The translations under genes were made by a program, and so were the position numbers. Below the pieces are notes generated by a model. It saw only the letters and a list, made by a program, of their open reading frames with translations. It was not told the origin of the DNA and made no database searches. A stretch of DNA of 64,000 nucleotides from Planococcus citri (lineage: Eukaryota; Arthropoda; Insecta; Hemiptera; Pseudococcidae). Shown piece by piece: positions 25,781 to 38,245 of this stretch. The stretch's first letter is position 1. Each line of letters begins with the position of its first letter. The stretch spans positions 45,260,001 through 45,324,000 of the forward strand of contig NC_088679.1 in the NCBI RefSeq assembly GCF_950023065.1, read 5' to 3'.

Positions 25781-27414
25781 AAACTCAAGATACAATTTTT
25801 TCAACTTGAAAGACCCGAGTTCTTCATGCATAGTATTGATAAGAAATTATAAAGCCTTAAGTATAATTATTAGGTTTTGAAATTTTTGAAAAATTGAACT
25901 CACCTAGCTGTGTCCCTCTTCGTGGAGCTATTTCGTACAAATGTTTCAACTCGCCTGATATGACCAAAAAGCTCATTTTTGGAGACTTAAACTTCTGAAG
26001 GGGAGGGGAGGTGAGTTTTCTATTCAAAAAAAGCAATTCTAAATTTCTTTCTTATGAAAACCCCCTTACCAAAATACCCTTAATGCAAAAACTCACAACA
26101 AGATTTTCTAATAACAAAGCAAGGGAAATAAAATTGTAAAGCACAAAGTACGGCATCTCATATTTTGTGGAGCCACATTCATGTTTTCAAATAAAATATT
26201 TTTGAGATATTCTAAGCAACAGTTATTTAGTTAATTGATACGTATGTGCTAAAAAATTTTGAAAATTTTGTAAACTTCCTTGTTTTAGAATTTTCTTGAA
26301 ACGAAAAATTGGTTTTTGAACAAAACTGGGCGTTCCACAAAAAAAACTGAAGAAACATCAGTAGAGCATACAATTTCCTACATATACGTAGGTAAAGTGT
26401 GATCACTTATTTTCAGGAAATGCATTTTTCAGACTCGAATTCATTTCAAAAATGTTTTTTTTCCCCATTTAGATTGATAATAGCTCTTAAAAAGCGACGA
26501 TCAAAAAGAAGTAGTCACCCAAACAGGAAGAAAGACAATAGAAAGCAGATACTCGAGAAAAGAAGAGCTACAAAACAGAGAAAAAGGGCCCTTTTTTATA
26601 AAAAAAAATTCTGAAAACCAAAAAAAGAAGTCTTTGAAAGAAGAAAGACCCCCAGAAAGGAGGAAGAAGCTTAAAACCAATGAAAGGAGCTAAGAAGCAA
26701 AATAGAAAAGGAATGTATTTTAAAAAAAGCCGAAAGTCGCCAAGACTGAAGAAGCACAGTTCTACATTAGATTAAAAAAATTGTACACATTCAACTCAAA
26801 TGATGGATAAAAGTAAAAAAATTAATAATGTACAAATAATTTAACACTCAAAATTCAAAAAAATTGAGAAAAAAACTATAGTTTTTGGAAGTAAGTACTA
26901 ACTAAAAAGAAAGAAGAATGAAGCTTGAAAAACAAAAGGAGCAAAAAACAAAGAAGCGAATTTTCTCACCAGCAGTGTTTGATCAAAGGGCACATCTCGA
27001 TAAGATAGGTAAAATGCCCTCAACCTCGGATTTCGATGAAACTCACAGGGTATGTTTAGTACCACCAAAAAATAATTTTGGGTCCATAGCCCGCCCCTCA
27101 CCCCACCCCCCTCAGCCAGGGAAGCCAAAAAACGTGTTTTTCAGGGGGGAAATTCTGCATCAGCGCGTAATTGAGCTAAATTTATTCTGTAAACGAATAT
27201 AGTTAGAGGATACATGGGGGTACCTCCTTGAATTTTTTCAGAATTTTTCATCGCTTGAGGAGAGAAGGAGGGACTAACGAAAACTTTAAATCGACATTAC
27301 TCCGAAACGAAAAAACATACCAAAACGGTTTTCTCGTCAAATATGTATCTTTAGGTCTACTTTCTGAAGAAATCATCACCCGGCCATAAAAAACTCAAAA
27401 AACCACGTTTTTTA

Positions 27415-27422
27415 CGTTTTTC
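27415..27422. repeat. Target site duplication of the hAT MITE, left copy
   Basis: CGTTTTTC, identical to 27999-28006 on the other side of the element. Confidence 0.88.
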
Positions 27423-27998
27423 CAGTGGCGAAGCGTCCATGGAAGCAAGGGAAGCAATGCTTCCCTTTAAAGTTTCCGAGTAGTAGAAAATTAAATTGAT
27501 TAAAAAATATCAGTACAAATCGACAATAAAATATGATTATGAAAAATTTTTCAAAACAATCGAGAATAATTATTATCTTGTTCAAATGTCATCCGATGCA
27601 GCTTTTCTATTACCTACAAAAATCATAAATCTGTGTGTTGGAAGCAAACTGTACATAGCTTCCAAAAAACCAGTTTCAAGGGAAAAAAGAATCATGTTTG
27701 CCATCCTTAACGCGTGCGTTAGAGCGTTGAACGGTGATTCTTCGGAAGCAACTCGCTAGTTGCTTCTAGTTGCTTGCTAATTCTTATTTACAGTTCTGCG
27801 TTTTATGCGCATGCGCGTGTTCATAGCTCTGTAAGATCCGAATCGAGAGCGATGCGACGAGTTGCCATTGTTACTTTTTTTTTGTTATACAAATTACCTG
27901 ATTTGAAAATTAGGCTATGGAAGTTTAAGTACTTCATTTTTTGAAAATTTCCACTACAACTTTGCTTCCCTACCAGTAAAACTCACGCCTCGCCACTG
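27423..27998. mobile_element. Non-autonomous hAT element (MITE) with perfect 8-bp target duplication
   Basis: The ends are imperfect inverted repeats: CAGTGGCGAAGCGTC at the left and ACGCCTCGCCACTG at the right. CAGTGGCG ends are typical of one large hAT group. The 8-bp flanks are identical: CGTTTTTC at 27415-27422 and again at 27999-28006, the target-duplication length expected of hAT. At 576 bp it is too short for a transposase. A modest open frame inside (27496-27759) has no ATG start and no hAT motif that I recognise. The subterminal sequence also holds an inverted GGAAGCAAGGGAAGC / GCTTCCC motif. Confidence 0.9.
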
Positions 27999-28006
27999 CG
28001 TTTTTC
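27999..28006. repeat. Target site duplication of the hAT MITE, right copy
   Basis: CGTTTTTC, identical to 27415-27422. Confidence 0.88.
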
Positions 28007-31000
28007 TCCAAAAAATATGGACAAATGGCGGAAATTGAAAAGAACCAAGTTGTTCAGCGTATTACAAAATTACCACAAAATAAAAATAAATGGTTTGTAA
28101 TGAGCTTGAAATTTTTTCAATGATTTCTTAATTTCTTTACAAGTTTACAAACACCAATTTTTAGGACAGACTCGGAACATTTTTTTTATAACTACCTATT
28201 ATAGCTTATTTCTGTTTCTTTTGACAAAATGCTATTTTTAGAATGTTTAAATTTTAATTATTTTTTTAAAAAGTGATTTAGGATCCAAAACTGAGTTTTT
28301 TTCCCAAATAGATGCTGATTAACAGATACACAGTGACCGGTTGAGGTTAATAATGATTCGCACCCTTGCTATTGATACTCCAACCTCATGACTCATGACA
28401 AGACTTATGATCATGTGTCTAATTTGTAAATGGAAGTTTGAAGGCCCGATGCTTTGCAAATTTACTAGGTACTTAACGTACTCTTCTCGTACGTAGTAAA
28501 AAAGAGAAGTGAATCCATCGTTCGCCATCTGCTAATCAAATACATTACACACAGTGTACGAGTAGGTCAATTGATAATGTGACTGAAATATGTCTGTATG
28601 TATGTACCTAGACCTGCTACCCAGTTTCTATGTACTATCATAATACAGCCGTTTCTAGTTTTCATGACATCGAGAAAATTAAAATATACATACGGGAAGC
28701 GAGCAATGAGTGTTTTTTGAGATGTGCTTTTTTATGACTCTTGTGGTCTATCCCATTCAACAATGAACTTTTGAGTTATACGTAGTTTACGATTGAACTT
28801 GAATGCATTCTTTCAATTGGGACACTGAAAAGTCTTGTTCGTGTCGACGTAGAAATTACCGTCGTCATAAGTCAATGTTTATTACACGAGTTCGTTTACC
28901 TTTTGTGAAATGAAGCTGCGAAAACATTCAAGATGGTGAAAATTTAATACAGCACCCAGTCCCAGTCCCAGGCACGTTGTATATTGTAAGAAGGGAGTTT
29001 CAGTTCGTTCATAAATAATGTATAAATTTGGTTCGGCGGTCGTATTCGTGAAATCAAATGTAAATGGTCGCGCCACCGCGATAATTTAGAAAACAGACGT
29101 GTTGAAAGTTCGAACACTTGAGCTAAAGATATACCTTCGTTGGAGAATATAGTTACGGACTTAAACGTATGGCTTTTTTTCGTTTGTAAATAATTTAAAT
29201 CACGTTTTATTCCTTAAATAGTTGGATGTTATTATTTTTCATTTTTAACCTAGATAAAACAAGTTTCATATTTATGATAGATATTGATTAATACGGTAAC
29301 AGAAATTTATGGAAAAATGTAAACACTGCATAAAACACCATCCAAGTACATACCAGTTTCATCGTAGACGCGGGTATTTAAAATGCATCCGTCATGATAA
29401 ATGGCTTTTTAAGTCTTTATACGCCGAAGAAAACTTAATGCCCGGAAAGGGTACTTGAATTTTGGAATTACTCGATCTCGGTGTTTTCATCAAACGCGGT
29501 TTAGGTAAACCGGTTTAATCTGTCAAAATTAAATGAACGGTTTGCATTGTGACTGGAGGTTCCTATATCTTCCAAACACTATTAGGTATACCTTCCTGTA
29601 TATCTTTGCTGTCAGTTGTAAATGAAGCCTAAAGTACTTATTAACAATGGATCTACTTTTCACGGACATATTTCCGAAGTATGTATAATTTTTTCATCTT
29701 CGGGGAGAATAATTTTTTTCTTGTTGCGAACGAAAAAAAAGAACAAGAGTATTTTAATTACCATCTAACTCGGATACAATACGCGCTGCGGGTTGTTTAG
29801 ATCAACGTTTATTAAAACTGATAAACCTTTGATATATGTATGATTGGCGAAGCAGAATATTGCAACATTTTCAATTGCTTTACTGAGCTATTTTAATTTT
29901 AATTATGATTCACAATGCTTGTAAATTCCACAGGTGCTCGTTTGAATCAAAGTACTTTTTAGATAGGTATTGATTTCACCCAATTATTTTAATATTCTTC
30001 GGTATGTTTTGAAAAATTGTAAAAAAACCACTTGAGATGTTGGCACCTATTTCCAATTTCAAGGAATCTTGCATTTTTGGGAAAAGTGTTTTTCAAAACC
30101 TCTATAGTTGAATTTTCAGCGAATTCTGTTGATTTTTTTGAAATTTTTATTTTGAAAATTTAATGATAGGTACCAGTTTTTTCTTTAGTGAGAATAGTAG
30201 AAATTCGTTCTCTTTACCTAATATAAACCTCCCAAAACAAAATTTCATAGTTTTCGTCCGATTTGAAGTTTCAAAACAAATTATTATCTTTTTGAAAATT
30301 TTTGCAAAACACTCGTAACTTCTTCTAAAGTATGACCTCCCTTCTCGGAACCGATTGCCACCATTCTCGTGCCGATCTGGGGCCTCCAGCCAAGGTTGAC
30401 TTTTCTCCAGCAATTTCAAATCGCCCCAAAAGGTGTTGTCAACTTACACAACTGAAAATTTGATCCTATGAGAAGTTCGATACCTCAAATGTACTATGGC
30501 AAATGAATCACAAAGTCGAGGTGACGAGTTAAAAAGTTCGTTTTTTCAAGTTGGGAATCTCAAATTTCAAAAAAATTCCAAATTGTCAATTAATGCGATG
30601 ATAATTAAAATATCACCAAAATAGAAGGCCCCTGAACTGCAGCTGCTCAGTAGTATTTTTCGGAATTTGGTATTCGTTTTTTGAAAAATGTGCCGAGCTC
30701 CCCCTCCCCTGTATTTTTTCCCACTGCTATCAAAATAGATTTTCAAAATGTAACTTGATGGCTGGATGGTTAAAGCAGCTGTTCCTTTTCCATTTTATTG
30801 AAAATTACCTCAAAACAACGAACATATTGATCGTCTTCATTCAAATTAAATAATTAGACCTTCGGGTAGGTATTGTTATATTATTTTTTGATATTGCTCG
30901 ATCAAATCATACTCAAGTAACATCCTGTACATATGTACTGAATATGGCCCACAATTTCTAAATATAGTGATACTGACACTGGGAAATAATCTCAAAGTAG

Positions 31001-34000
31001 GTAGGTAATCGAAATCCGTAGATCGTCCATTTCAAATCAACTCACTTTAGTAACAAGCCTGAATCCTCGCTTTCAAAATAAACCACAAAACAACACACGT
31101 ATTTTGAAATCTCCGCATCGAATAAACACACAAATCGAATATGTGTATCGCTTTTCATCGTAAATCCAAGTTACAATAGCTTCTGTCGCGTAGTCGTCTC
31201 GCTTTACCTGAAAAACCGTAAAATTCCAGCTCGGCCAAGGTTCTTTACTGCAATGTAAAGTAATCTCAATTGCATTGTCGTCGTCATACACGTTAGTAGG
31301 CATTTGATTCTCGTTACATCACAAGTGTTCATTTACATAATGATAAGTAAACCATTTCATTATTGTCATGAATTGTTTTTATTCTTATCATATTTTTTCC
31401 ATCTAAGTATTTGCAGATTATAATCGAACCCTTAAAAAAATTAAACTACCTAAGTACATCAAGAGCTCATAATTATAGCATTTATTTCTTAAATGTAACA
31501 ATTAGGCGTCGCAGTCATAGTCATACTTGATACTTGGCGGATAATTTATTCAAATTTGGTTCTCTTTTACGTAATAAATTAGAATTAATTCAAATCATTA
31601 GTGAAAGTAACCATTGTGGTTTTTTGTCCGGTAGGCAGAAGTATTTCACAAGAATGCAATACGAGCTCGTCCTTATAAGATCAGTTACATATTTTTGAAT
31701 CCATTTATGAATATTTTCTACAAATATGCTATTTTAAACAATTTGAAAATTGTCGGCGAAATTTACGAGTAATTAATTGTTCTCACGCTTCTTTGAAAAG
31801 CATCAAACATTTTGCATGATTTTTTTCTACCTCTGTAACGCAGTCTTTGGAACTACTCTACCGGTAAATGGAAAAAACACGCTTGAATTGCTCCCAATGC
31901 TTATAAATGTAGTTATGTTTCGGTTTACGATAAAAAGCAAATTACAATTATTAATAACGAATAAACGATATCATAATGCCGACTTTACATTCCATAAAAC
32001 CACGTGCCCTGTAATTTTAAATTATAAGTTAGCTACGTGGAGTCGACCACCGTGTACTTATAATACGAGTGCCTTTGCCTAACCAGAGCTACCTATGCTT
32101 TAAAAGTCGATCACTCAACTCAACCTGAAATAATACTCGTACTAGGTGATTTCCATTTGCAAACATTCCATAATTTATTTTATATACCTACCTATTTATC
32201 TAGGAATGTACTTCTATTTCTGCTAATACGAATGCCAAGGACCATGACCAGGAATAATGCGAATAGTTAATTTGAATATTGTTAGTAATTAAACGCGGGC
32301 TAGACCTAGGTATGCAAAATCAAAATTTAAGGAAGTCTGCAGATATACTTCGGTACATATGTACAAAGTCAATTGAGTTTATTTTTGATCACGATTAATT
32401 ATAGCTTTGTTTCCGAATGTTTTTCATGATATATGATGTATGAAGATTTTTTACACCTTTATTTTTTCAACTTTTTTTGCAGCTTTGTATGTACTCGGTA
32501 TTTACCGCCCATAGCTAATAGCTATGTACAACCTCCCTTTTATTTACATTTTCACAATCACATGCATTATTAGTAACTACTATTAAGTGAAATTGTAAAA
32601 ATATATCTATGCCACGTGGATAGATAGGTAGAATGTAGGTAGGTACTATATATACTGATTTGAATTACACACACAAATCACCTGAAGAAATTTCATAAAT
32701 CGTTTTCAGTAATATCATTGATAATACGTAAGTCTTTTTTGATCTAGGTAGGTAGCTAGGTACCTACGTTATCATTAAAATGAATGAAACTGGTGCTTAT
32801 TAATACGAGTTATTGAAGCGTTCATTTCAAGGATGAATATTTCGCAGTTTATTCCTTTAGTTTTAGGATAACTCCCAGAGAATACACCCGGAAGTTGAAT
32901 AATAAATAAAACACGATAACAAAAGACCATCACTACAGGCAGCTATATGTATAAATTGCAAAATTTTATACACAGGTGTTTATTTGTTTTCTCAAATTAA
33001 TGTTTCTAGCATACTTTTTTTTGCCTCATTATCAGCTTTTAAAGAATTGCTCAAGGTATTCCTTTACATAGTTGTCAGTGATTGGTTTAAGGAGAGATCT
33101 ACATCAAATCACTTGGTTATTTCCCACCACAATCCAATAGAAAATCACTGACTGATTCATTAATCATCAAATTAAATTCAAAGTGACTATCATAATCATT
33201 TGAAATACATAGTATACAAAGTAACACCTCACTGTCCCTCAATTCCCCTCCATCTGTTTCGCTTTAATGTTCGAAATTTTAAAAATAATTGATAAAATAG
33301 CACTTGCAGTCTGTTTATTTTAACGTGAGCTCAGCCATGTGAGAATTTTAGAAAACCTCGCAAATTCGCAATGTGGTAATTTTCTTCAATCATCACTCAT
33401 CATCAATAAGCAAATACTCAACAAATTTGAAATGACGTGTGACGCATTTTTCTGAGATTTTCGAGGGCACTGAGCTCGAAAATCTACCTACATATTTATT
33501 TTTTTTTGGATAAATCAACTACCATAAATGCCCCTGCAGCCACCTCAATTAAAAGAAAAAATTAAAAATGATGATAGTCTGATTCCAACTAAGTCGAAGT
33601 CGTTCGGTTTGGATCATTGAAAAAAGTGAGAAACTGATAGGTATAGATGGACGCGAGAGGTCAAATCCATAAAATAAAATTACAGCGACTTGAATTAATG
33701 AAAATCGATAAATATCTATTTCACCTCACATTTTCCAACTTTTCAAACATTTTTTATCAAAATGGAGGGAGTTTGGGATAGTGGTGATAGTACTGATTGG
33801 CGGTGTTCACAAAATTAGAAGATATGAGAATTTGAAGAGTCCAGATTTGATTTCGGGCTCAAGCGGTTTTCAAAATCAAAATTAGCTCCTTTAAAAACAT
33901 GAAATTCAATGCCACAGAGGAAGAATTGTTTAAGGGAAGAAATTTACACAGAAGGTTTTCTCCTAAATCTTACTTTGAATCAAGCAGTCCGGTCGGACTG

Positions 34001-34315
34001 CCCCGCCAAGCAAGAAAAAAAAACGAACACAAAAAAAAACAAAAAACGATAATACCAAACGTGATGACAGTCCGGCCACTTACTGCTTATATATTACATT
34101 TTTAAAAGATTTTATTCAAAATTTGGGATCGTTGTCCATATTCAGGGATATTGAGGCGTCATTTTGTAAATTAGGTACGTACCTAGCTGCGTACCTATAG
34201 TTTTAAAAAAAAATTATAAAAATACCTAATTGCTGTGCCTAAATATTAAAAAAAATATTATACCGAATTGCTCTCAACTTATGTAATTATTATAGAAAGT
34301 TGTGTTTTCGTTTGT

Positions 34316-35807
34316 CAGTAGCGTAAATACTTGAGGGGTTTTGTGACCCCCCCCTCCAAACCCGGAAAAAATTAATTTCTCGCTAGCAACGCCACGCCAA
34401 ATGCACTTTTTTGTATGACATCTTGTATCTAGATTTCAACCCCCCCCCCCCCGAAGGGGTGTCAAGTTACCTAACTGTAGTTTGGAATACAAAAGCCATT
34501 TCACTGAGTGAAAAGAATGAAAGATCATGACTTCATTTTTGGTTCAGTTCAAGTTGAACCAATGAATAAGGGTAAGGTGCTCCAATGTCGACCACATTTT
34601 TTTCTTTTGGCTGCCAATCAAACACATTTTGAGATAGAAATCCCGCAAATGGCTTAAAATACACCTTGATGATCCTTCCCCCACCACATACCAAAAGTTC
34701 ATCGACATAAATAAATTTTGAAAGTTTCCACGAAAGTTTTTCTTGAACAGCTCAAAATTGAATTTTCAAATTGTTGGGACCTAATTCCGACCACCCCCAA
34801 AATTGAAAAATAAACGTGTAAAAAAAGTACAAAATCGATTTATTTATGAGTAATTAAAATAATTTTCATAACTTTTATCATTCATTCAAGCAATAGCTAT
34901 AGACATACTGATTTTTTCGAGAGCATTCAGAGTGTTTTTTCCCAAAATGACCCTACTTTGAGAGACCACCGTTCCACAGCAGGGGCAGGTGAAAACTGAA
35001 AAATTTTTTGAGGCCATTTCAACTCCAAATCTTCAACATAATAATATTTCAATTTTTAGCAAAATCAAAGATTGCGTAAATTTTTTAGATCCACCCTAAT
35101 AGGTATAGGCATAGGTAATGTGATTTTTTTGTAATTTAGGAAAAAATGAGGTATTTAGAGCACTTTAAAAAAAAAATTTTGAGAAATTTTTCAACTTGAC
35201 TTTGTCAAATTTTGAAAATTTTCATTTCATTGAATTCCTCGTCTCTTTTACTTCTCAAAACATATTTCACATAATTAAAATCACATAAATTACCGAAGTC
35301 ATGAAACACAATGTGAGAGGCTCCAAAAAGGTTTTGACCCTTCAAAGCCAACTTTCTGCTCTATCTAATCAACTTTTGACTTTAGGATTACGATTTTGGT
35401 GTTATTCGTTTTGTCTGTGAAAAAGGAATAGAAATACATTTTTTCCGGAAAATTTCCGGCATCATTTGAATAAAATCGGTAGGTGGTCGGAATTAGAGAA
35501 GAGGTCGGCAGAACCCTCTCCGCCCTTTCTTCTCACCCTTCTGAAACTTGAAATAAACTTTTAAACAGCTAAAAAAAAATAATGAGCAGCCAATGAGCGC
35601 TTCTTTAAAATTTTTCAACAAAAAAAATTGCACTTGTTTCACCTGAGCAGTGAGTTACTCATGCATTAAAATAAACTTCTGCAAAAATAATGTTATAATT
35701 ATAAAGCTTTGTGAAAAATTGAGAACCAAAAAACCAAGACAACTTCTACCAATGCTTATTTCACCCTTCCTCCCTCTCTTGAGTTTCAAATCCTGGCTAC
35801 GCCACTG
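34316..35807. mobile_element. Possible older hAT-like element or two nested relics
   Basis: The left end reads CAGTAGCGTAAATACTTGAG. The right end, read on the minus strand, is CAGTGGCGTAGCCAGGATT. Both resemble hAT termini (CAGTGGCGTA) and point inward. The 8-bp flanks (TCGTTTGT and AGCAAGAT) do not match, so these may be ends of two different insertions or a rearranged copy. The interior is non-coding. It includes C-runs and an inverted motif (AATTCCGACCACC near 34790; GGTGGTCGGAATT near 35483) that may be a further nested element. Confidence 0.4.
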
Positions 35808-36999
35808 AGCAAGATTCTCTATTTCATGCTGAAAGCTGATTTTAAATTTTCTAAATCACTGCTTCTTCTAATTTTGAACGTGTTTCGTAATTGTTTACAG
35901 CCAAATCCGAAGTTTCACGACATCGTTGTACGTACGTACCTACTACGTAGACGTACCAGACGCGACGTCGCGACACCCTTTTTATAGAATAAAATTATAA
36001 TTTCATGTCACAGGTAATTCATCTCGTTCTAACATTAAACCACTCTCGCTGTCATTGAATTTTTACCAGCTCAGCGATGCATATAATTACAGTACAATCC
36101 GACGCATTATCGATGACGACGAGTAAGCGTACGAAGCCAAATACCATAATATACACGCGAAAAAATGGCAGACGCAGACCAGAACCATTTTGCCAAGTAC
36201 ATCGTCTATGTAGATGTACATCCACCTACCTATATAGGTACACGAAACAAGCTCGCGGAATATATTTAATATTCCGATGAATTTCAAGGATACTCCTGCA
36301 CTACTCGTACTATACAGATACACTTCATACCTTATACCTATGAGGGTTTATTAACGTGTAATTACTCTTTCGATAAAGAGGAAAAAGACCGCTTTTGATA
36401 TGAGAAGCACGTCGAATCATTCTACAACCCTCCAGACACTGCGATATAGATAGATACGTAGACTTACGAGCTTGACTGCATCTCCATCTATTTTTCTCAA
36501 AGCCGCAATAATACGAGGTGGTAATCTCACCAGCACCGGGGTACAGAGAATTCCAATAATTGAACGGAACGATATACGATTATAAGATTACCGAGCGTCG
36601 AATTTGGCTCAGGTTGATAAATATTTACCGTCGTTAAAATCCTGACATTCTGTTCAGACCGGACTCGTCACACCGGCGCACAAATCAATATTTACATAAG
36701 ACGACGATTCTTTCACACAATTGCGCCAAAAACACGCTGACGCTGACGCTGGTAGATAAATGTCATCGCCCTATACGAAAGCATGTGCATATAATGCACA
36801 AGCACATATCGCTCTGCGCCACACCAACTTATACGTACGTCTATGCACATATATATCCTGGTTCTCAAACTTTTACTATTCTAATTGCTTTTCCAGATCA
36901 CAATCGCGCCGCCGCGCCGCGATCTCGAGCACGATCATTAATTAACGGCATGATTTCCATTTACATAATGGCGCACATAAGTGTACTGTGTGTACTTAC

Positions 37000-37549
37000 C
37001 GTTCGGAAGACATTTAGAATAATCGATAGCTCCGCTGCTATCGCAATCGTAATCTTCATCGCTGTCGATATGTGGAAATCCGTGATCTATCTCGAATATA
37101 GGACTAGTCTGTATGCCGCTGTCCTTTTTCTCCACCGGCTGATGCACGCTCGTCGGACAGCGACATTTCGAGAACTCCTCGTCCGTAACGCCGATGCAAT
37201 GAGGACACGGAAAGCTCAAACTTTCCAGCGGTACACGGTCTATGGCACGATCAACGGTCACGATCAGACTTTGCAGCAATGCGGATAGTTCGAAACTATC
37301 CGCATTTTCTTCGCCGGACATTATCTCCAGCGGGCTGTCGAATCGACGACCGATCACTTTGCTGAAATGGCCGCCGAAAATTTTCCAATTTAGAATCAAA
37401 TCGGCCTTATTCTTAGCGCGGTCAACTCGGGCCAACAAGTAACAGTCGCCGTTTTTCAAACAAGACCGTTCGATTTCGGTGAGATGTAACGCGATGCCAT
37501 GCTGCCCGACTGAGAGCGGCCAACCTCTGGACGCGACGATGCTTCCAAC
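37000..37549 (-). CDS. Exon 1 (first visible): N-terminal region of the RhoGEF-like protein, 183 codons
   Basis: The exon lies between a T-rich acceptor (ATATTTTACAG) and a consensus donor (G|GTAAGT). It starts in phase 0 and ends in phase 1. The frame is open for 183 codons, the longest coding stretch in the window. It reads VGSIVASRGWPLSVGQHG and on through a helix-forming stretch (residues about 83-110). Next come a cysteine cluster (CPHC at 115-118, CRC at 129-131) and an acidic low-complexity tail (DSDEDYDCD, 162-170). KDSGIQTSP at 142-150 fits the G-I-Q-T type of dynein light chain LC8 anchor motif. Phase 1 joins it to exon 2 through a shared GAG codon. Because it begins with an acceptor it is not the first exon. 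The function of this region is not recognised; the cysteines could bind zinc. Long plus-strand frames over it are antisense shadows. Confidence 0.88.
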
Positions 37550-38245
37550 CTGTAAAATATCACATATCTGATTACTCGATCGGATAATAAATTCGACGTT
37601 TTTGTTTTCTATTTCTTTATTCTAGGTATACACATATAGACTGTGGAACATGAGTATTGAGTATACTTTTAGTTCACAGTGTCGGCGAAGACGTACAACT
37701 TTTTTTTTTAATGCTACAAGTTTAGACCTAGTCAAGGAAGCGTACAGTGTACTATGCCCGTATGATAACGAGGAAATGATATCCAATATACAGGAAACAC
37801 AAATTATCGAAACACCGTTTTTATTTCTCTACAAACGGACCAGAATTATTTAATCCTGAAGTTGAAAAAGTAGCTTATCATGCTTTCAAATGAGAATCAC
37901 ACCATTTTTTTCAACAAAAGGGACAGCAGCTGGCCAGAAGAGTCGAAATTTGAATCTCAACTGCGGTTTGGAATGGCAGTAAGCTTTTGAATAATTTCAA
38001 TTAAATAAGGCATGTAATTACTATTTAAAGAAAAAATTCTTAATATAGGTGTATTGTAATATTCGAGATTGAGAAAATTTGAGGGTAGAAAATCTCAAAA
38101 ATATATCACCGCGCAAAATTTAAATGTTTTTAAAAATTACCTACTAATTTGATCTTTAGAAATTCAAATAAAAATTTAATTTCAAAATAAACTTGAAATT
38201 TTGAGAAAAAATTTTAACACTTGAAACATTGAATACAAATTATAA

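Larger units (their letters stand above)
21419..36999 (-). other. Intron 1 of the GEF-like gene, 15.6 kb
   Basis: It contains the hAT MITE (27423-27998), the possible hAT relic (34316-35807), the candidate secreted-protein ORF (25526-25780) and a purine-rich stretch (26480-26960). Splice phase is 1 on both sides. No other exon with phase 1/1 was convincing. Confidence 0.7.
4513..37549 (-). other. Partial gene span: puratrophin-1/MCF2L-like RhoGEF, nine exons (both ends missing)
   Basis: Nine minus-strand exons give 1614 nt, exactly 538 codons without a stop. Order of transcription: 37549-37000, 21418-21317, 19550-19430, 19120-19024, 16545-16420, 16129-16013, 15484-15246, 14903-14765 and 4635-4513. 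Every junction is GT-AG and the phases agree (0 in; 1, 1, 2, 0, 0, 0, 2, 0; 0 out). Domain order is an N-terminal region (residues 1-183), a SEC14/CRAL-TRIO-like domain (about 190-372) and spectrin-like helices (about 373-538). This is the arrangement in PLEKHG4/quattro and MCF2L-type guanine nucleotide exchange factors, which activate Rho GTPases through a DH-PH module that follows the spectrin repeats. No DH-PH is seen here and it should lie left of the window. The 5' end and promoter are also not identified. Introns range from 290 bp to 15.6 kb. The broad family is secure; PLEKHG4-like rather than MCF2L-like is inference from sequence feel. Confidence 0.8.

Noticed and set aside
31073..31303. 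Minus-strand ATG frame of 76 codons with an internal CAG|GTAAAG donor
   Set aside because: Splicing here would leave phase 0, which cannot join exon 2 (phase 1). No family similarity was recognised. Chance frame.
36785..37288. 167-codon plus-strand frame and neighbours (36760-36945, 37242-37442)
   Set aside because: They lie antisense to exon 1, whose minus-strand frame is longer, has consensus splice sites and joins in phase to recognised exons. These are shadows.
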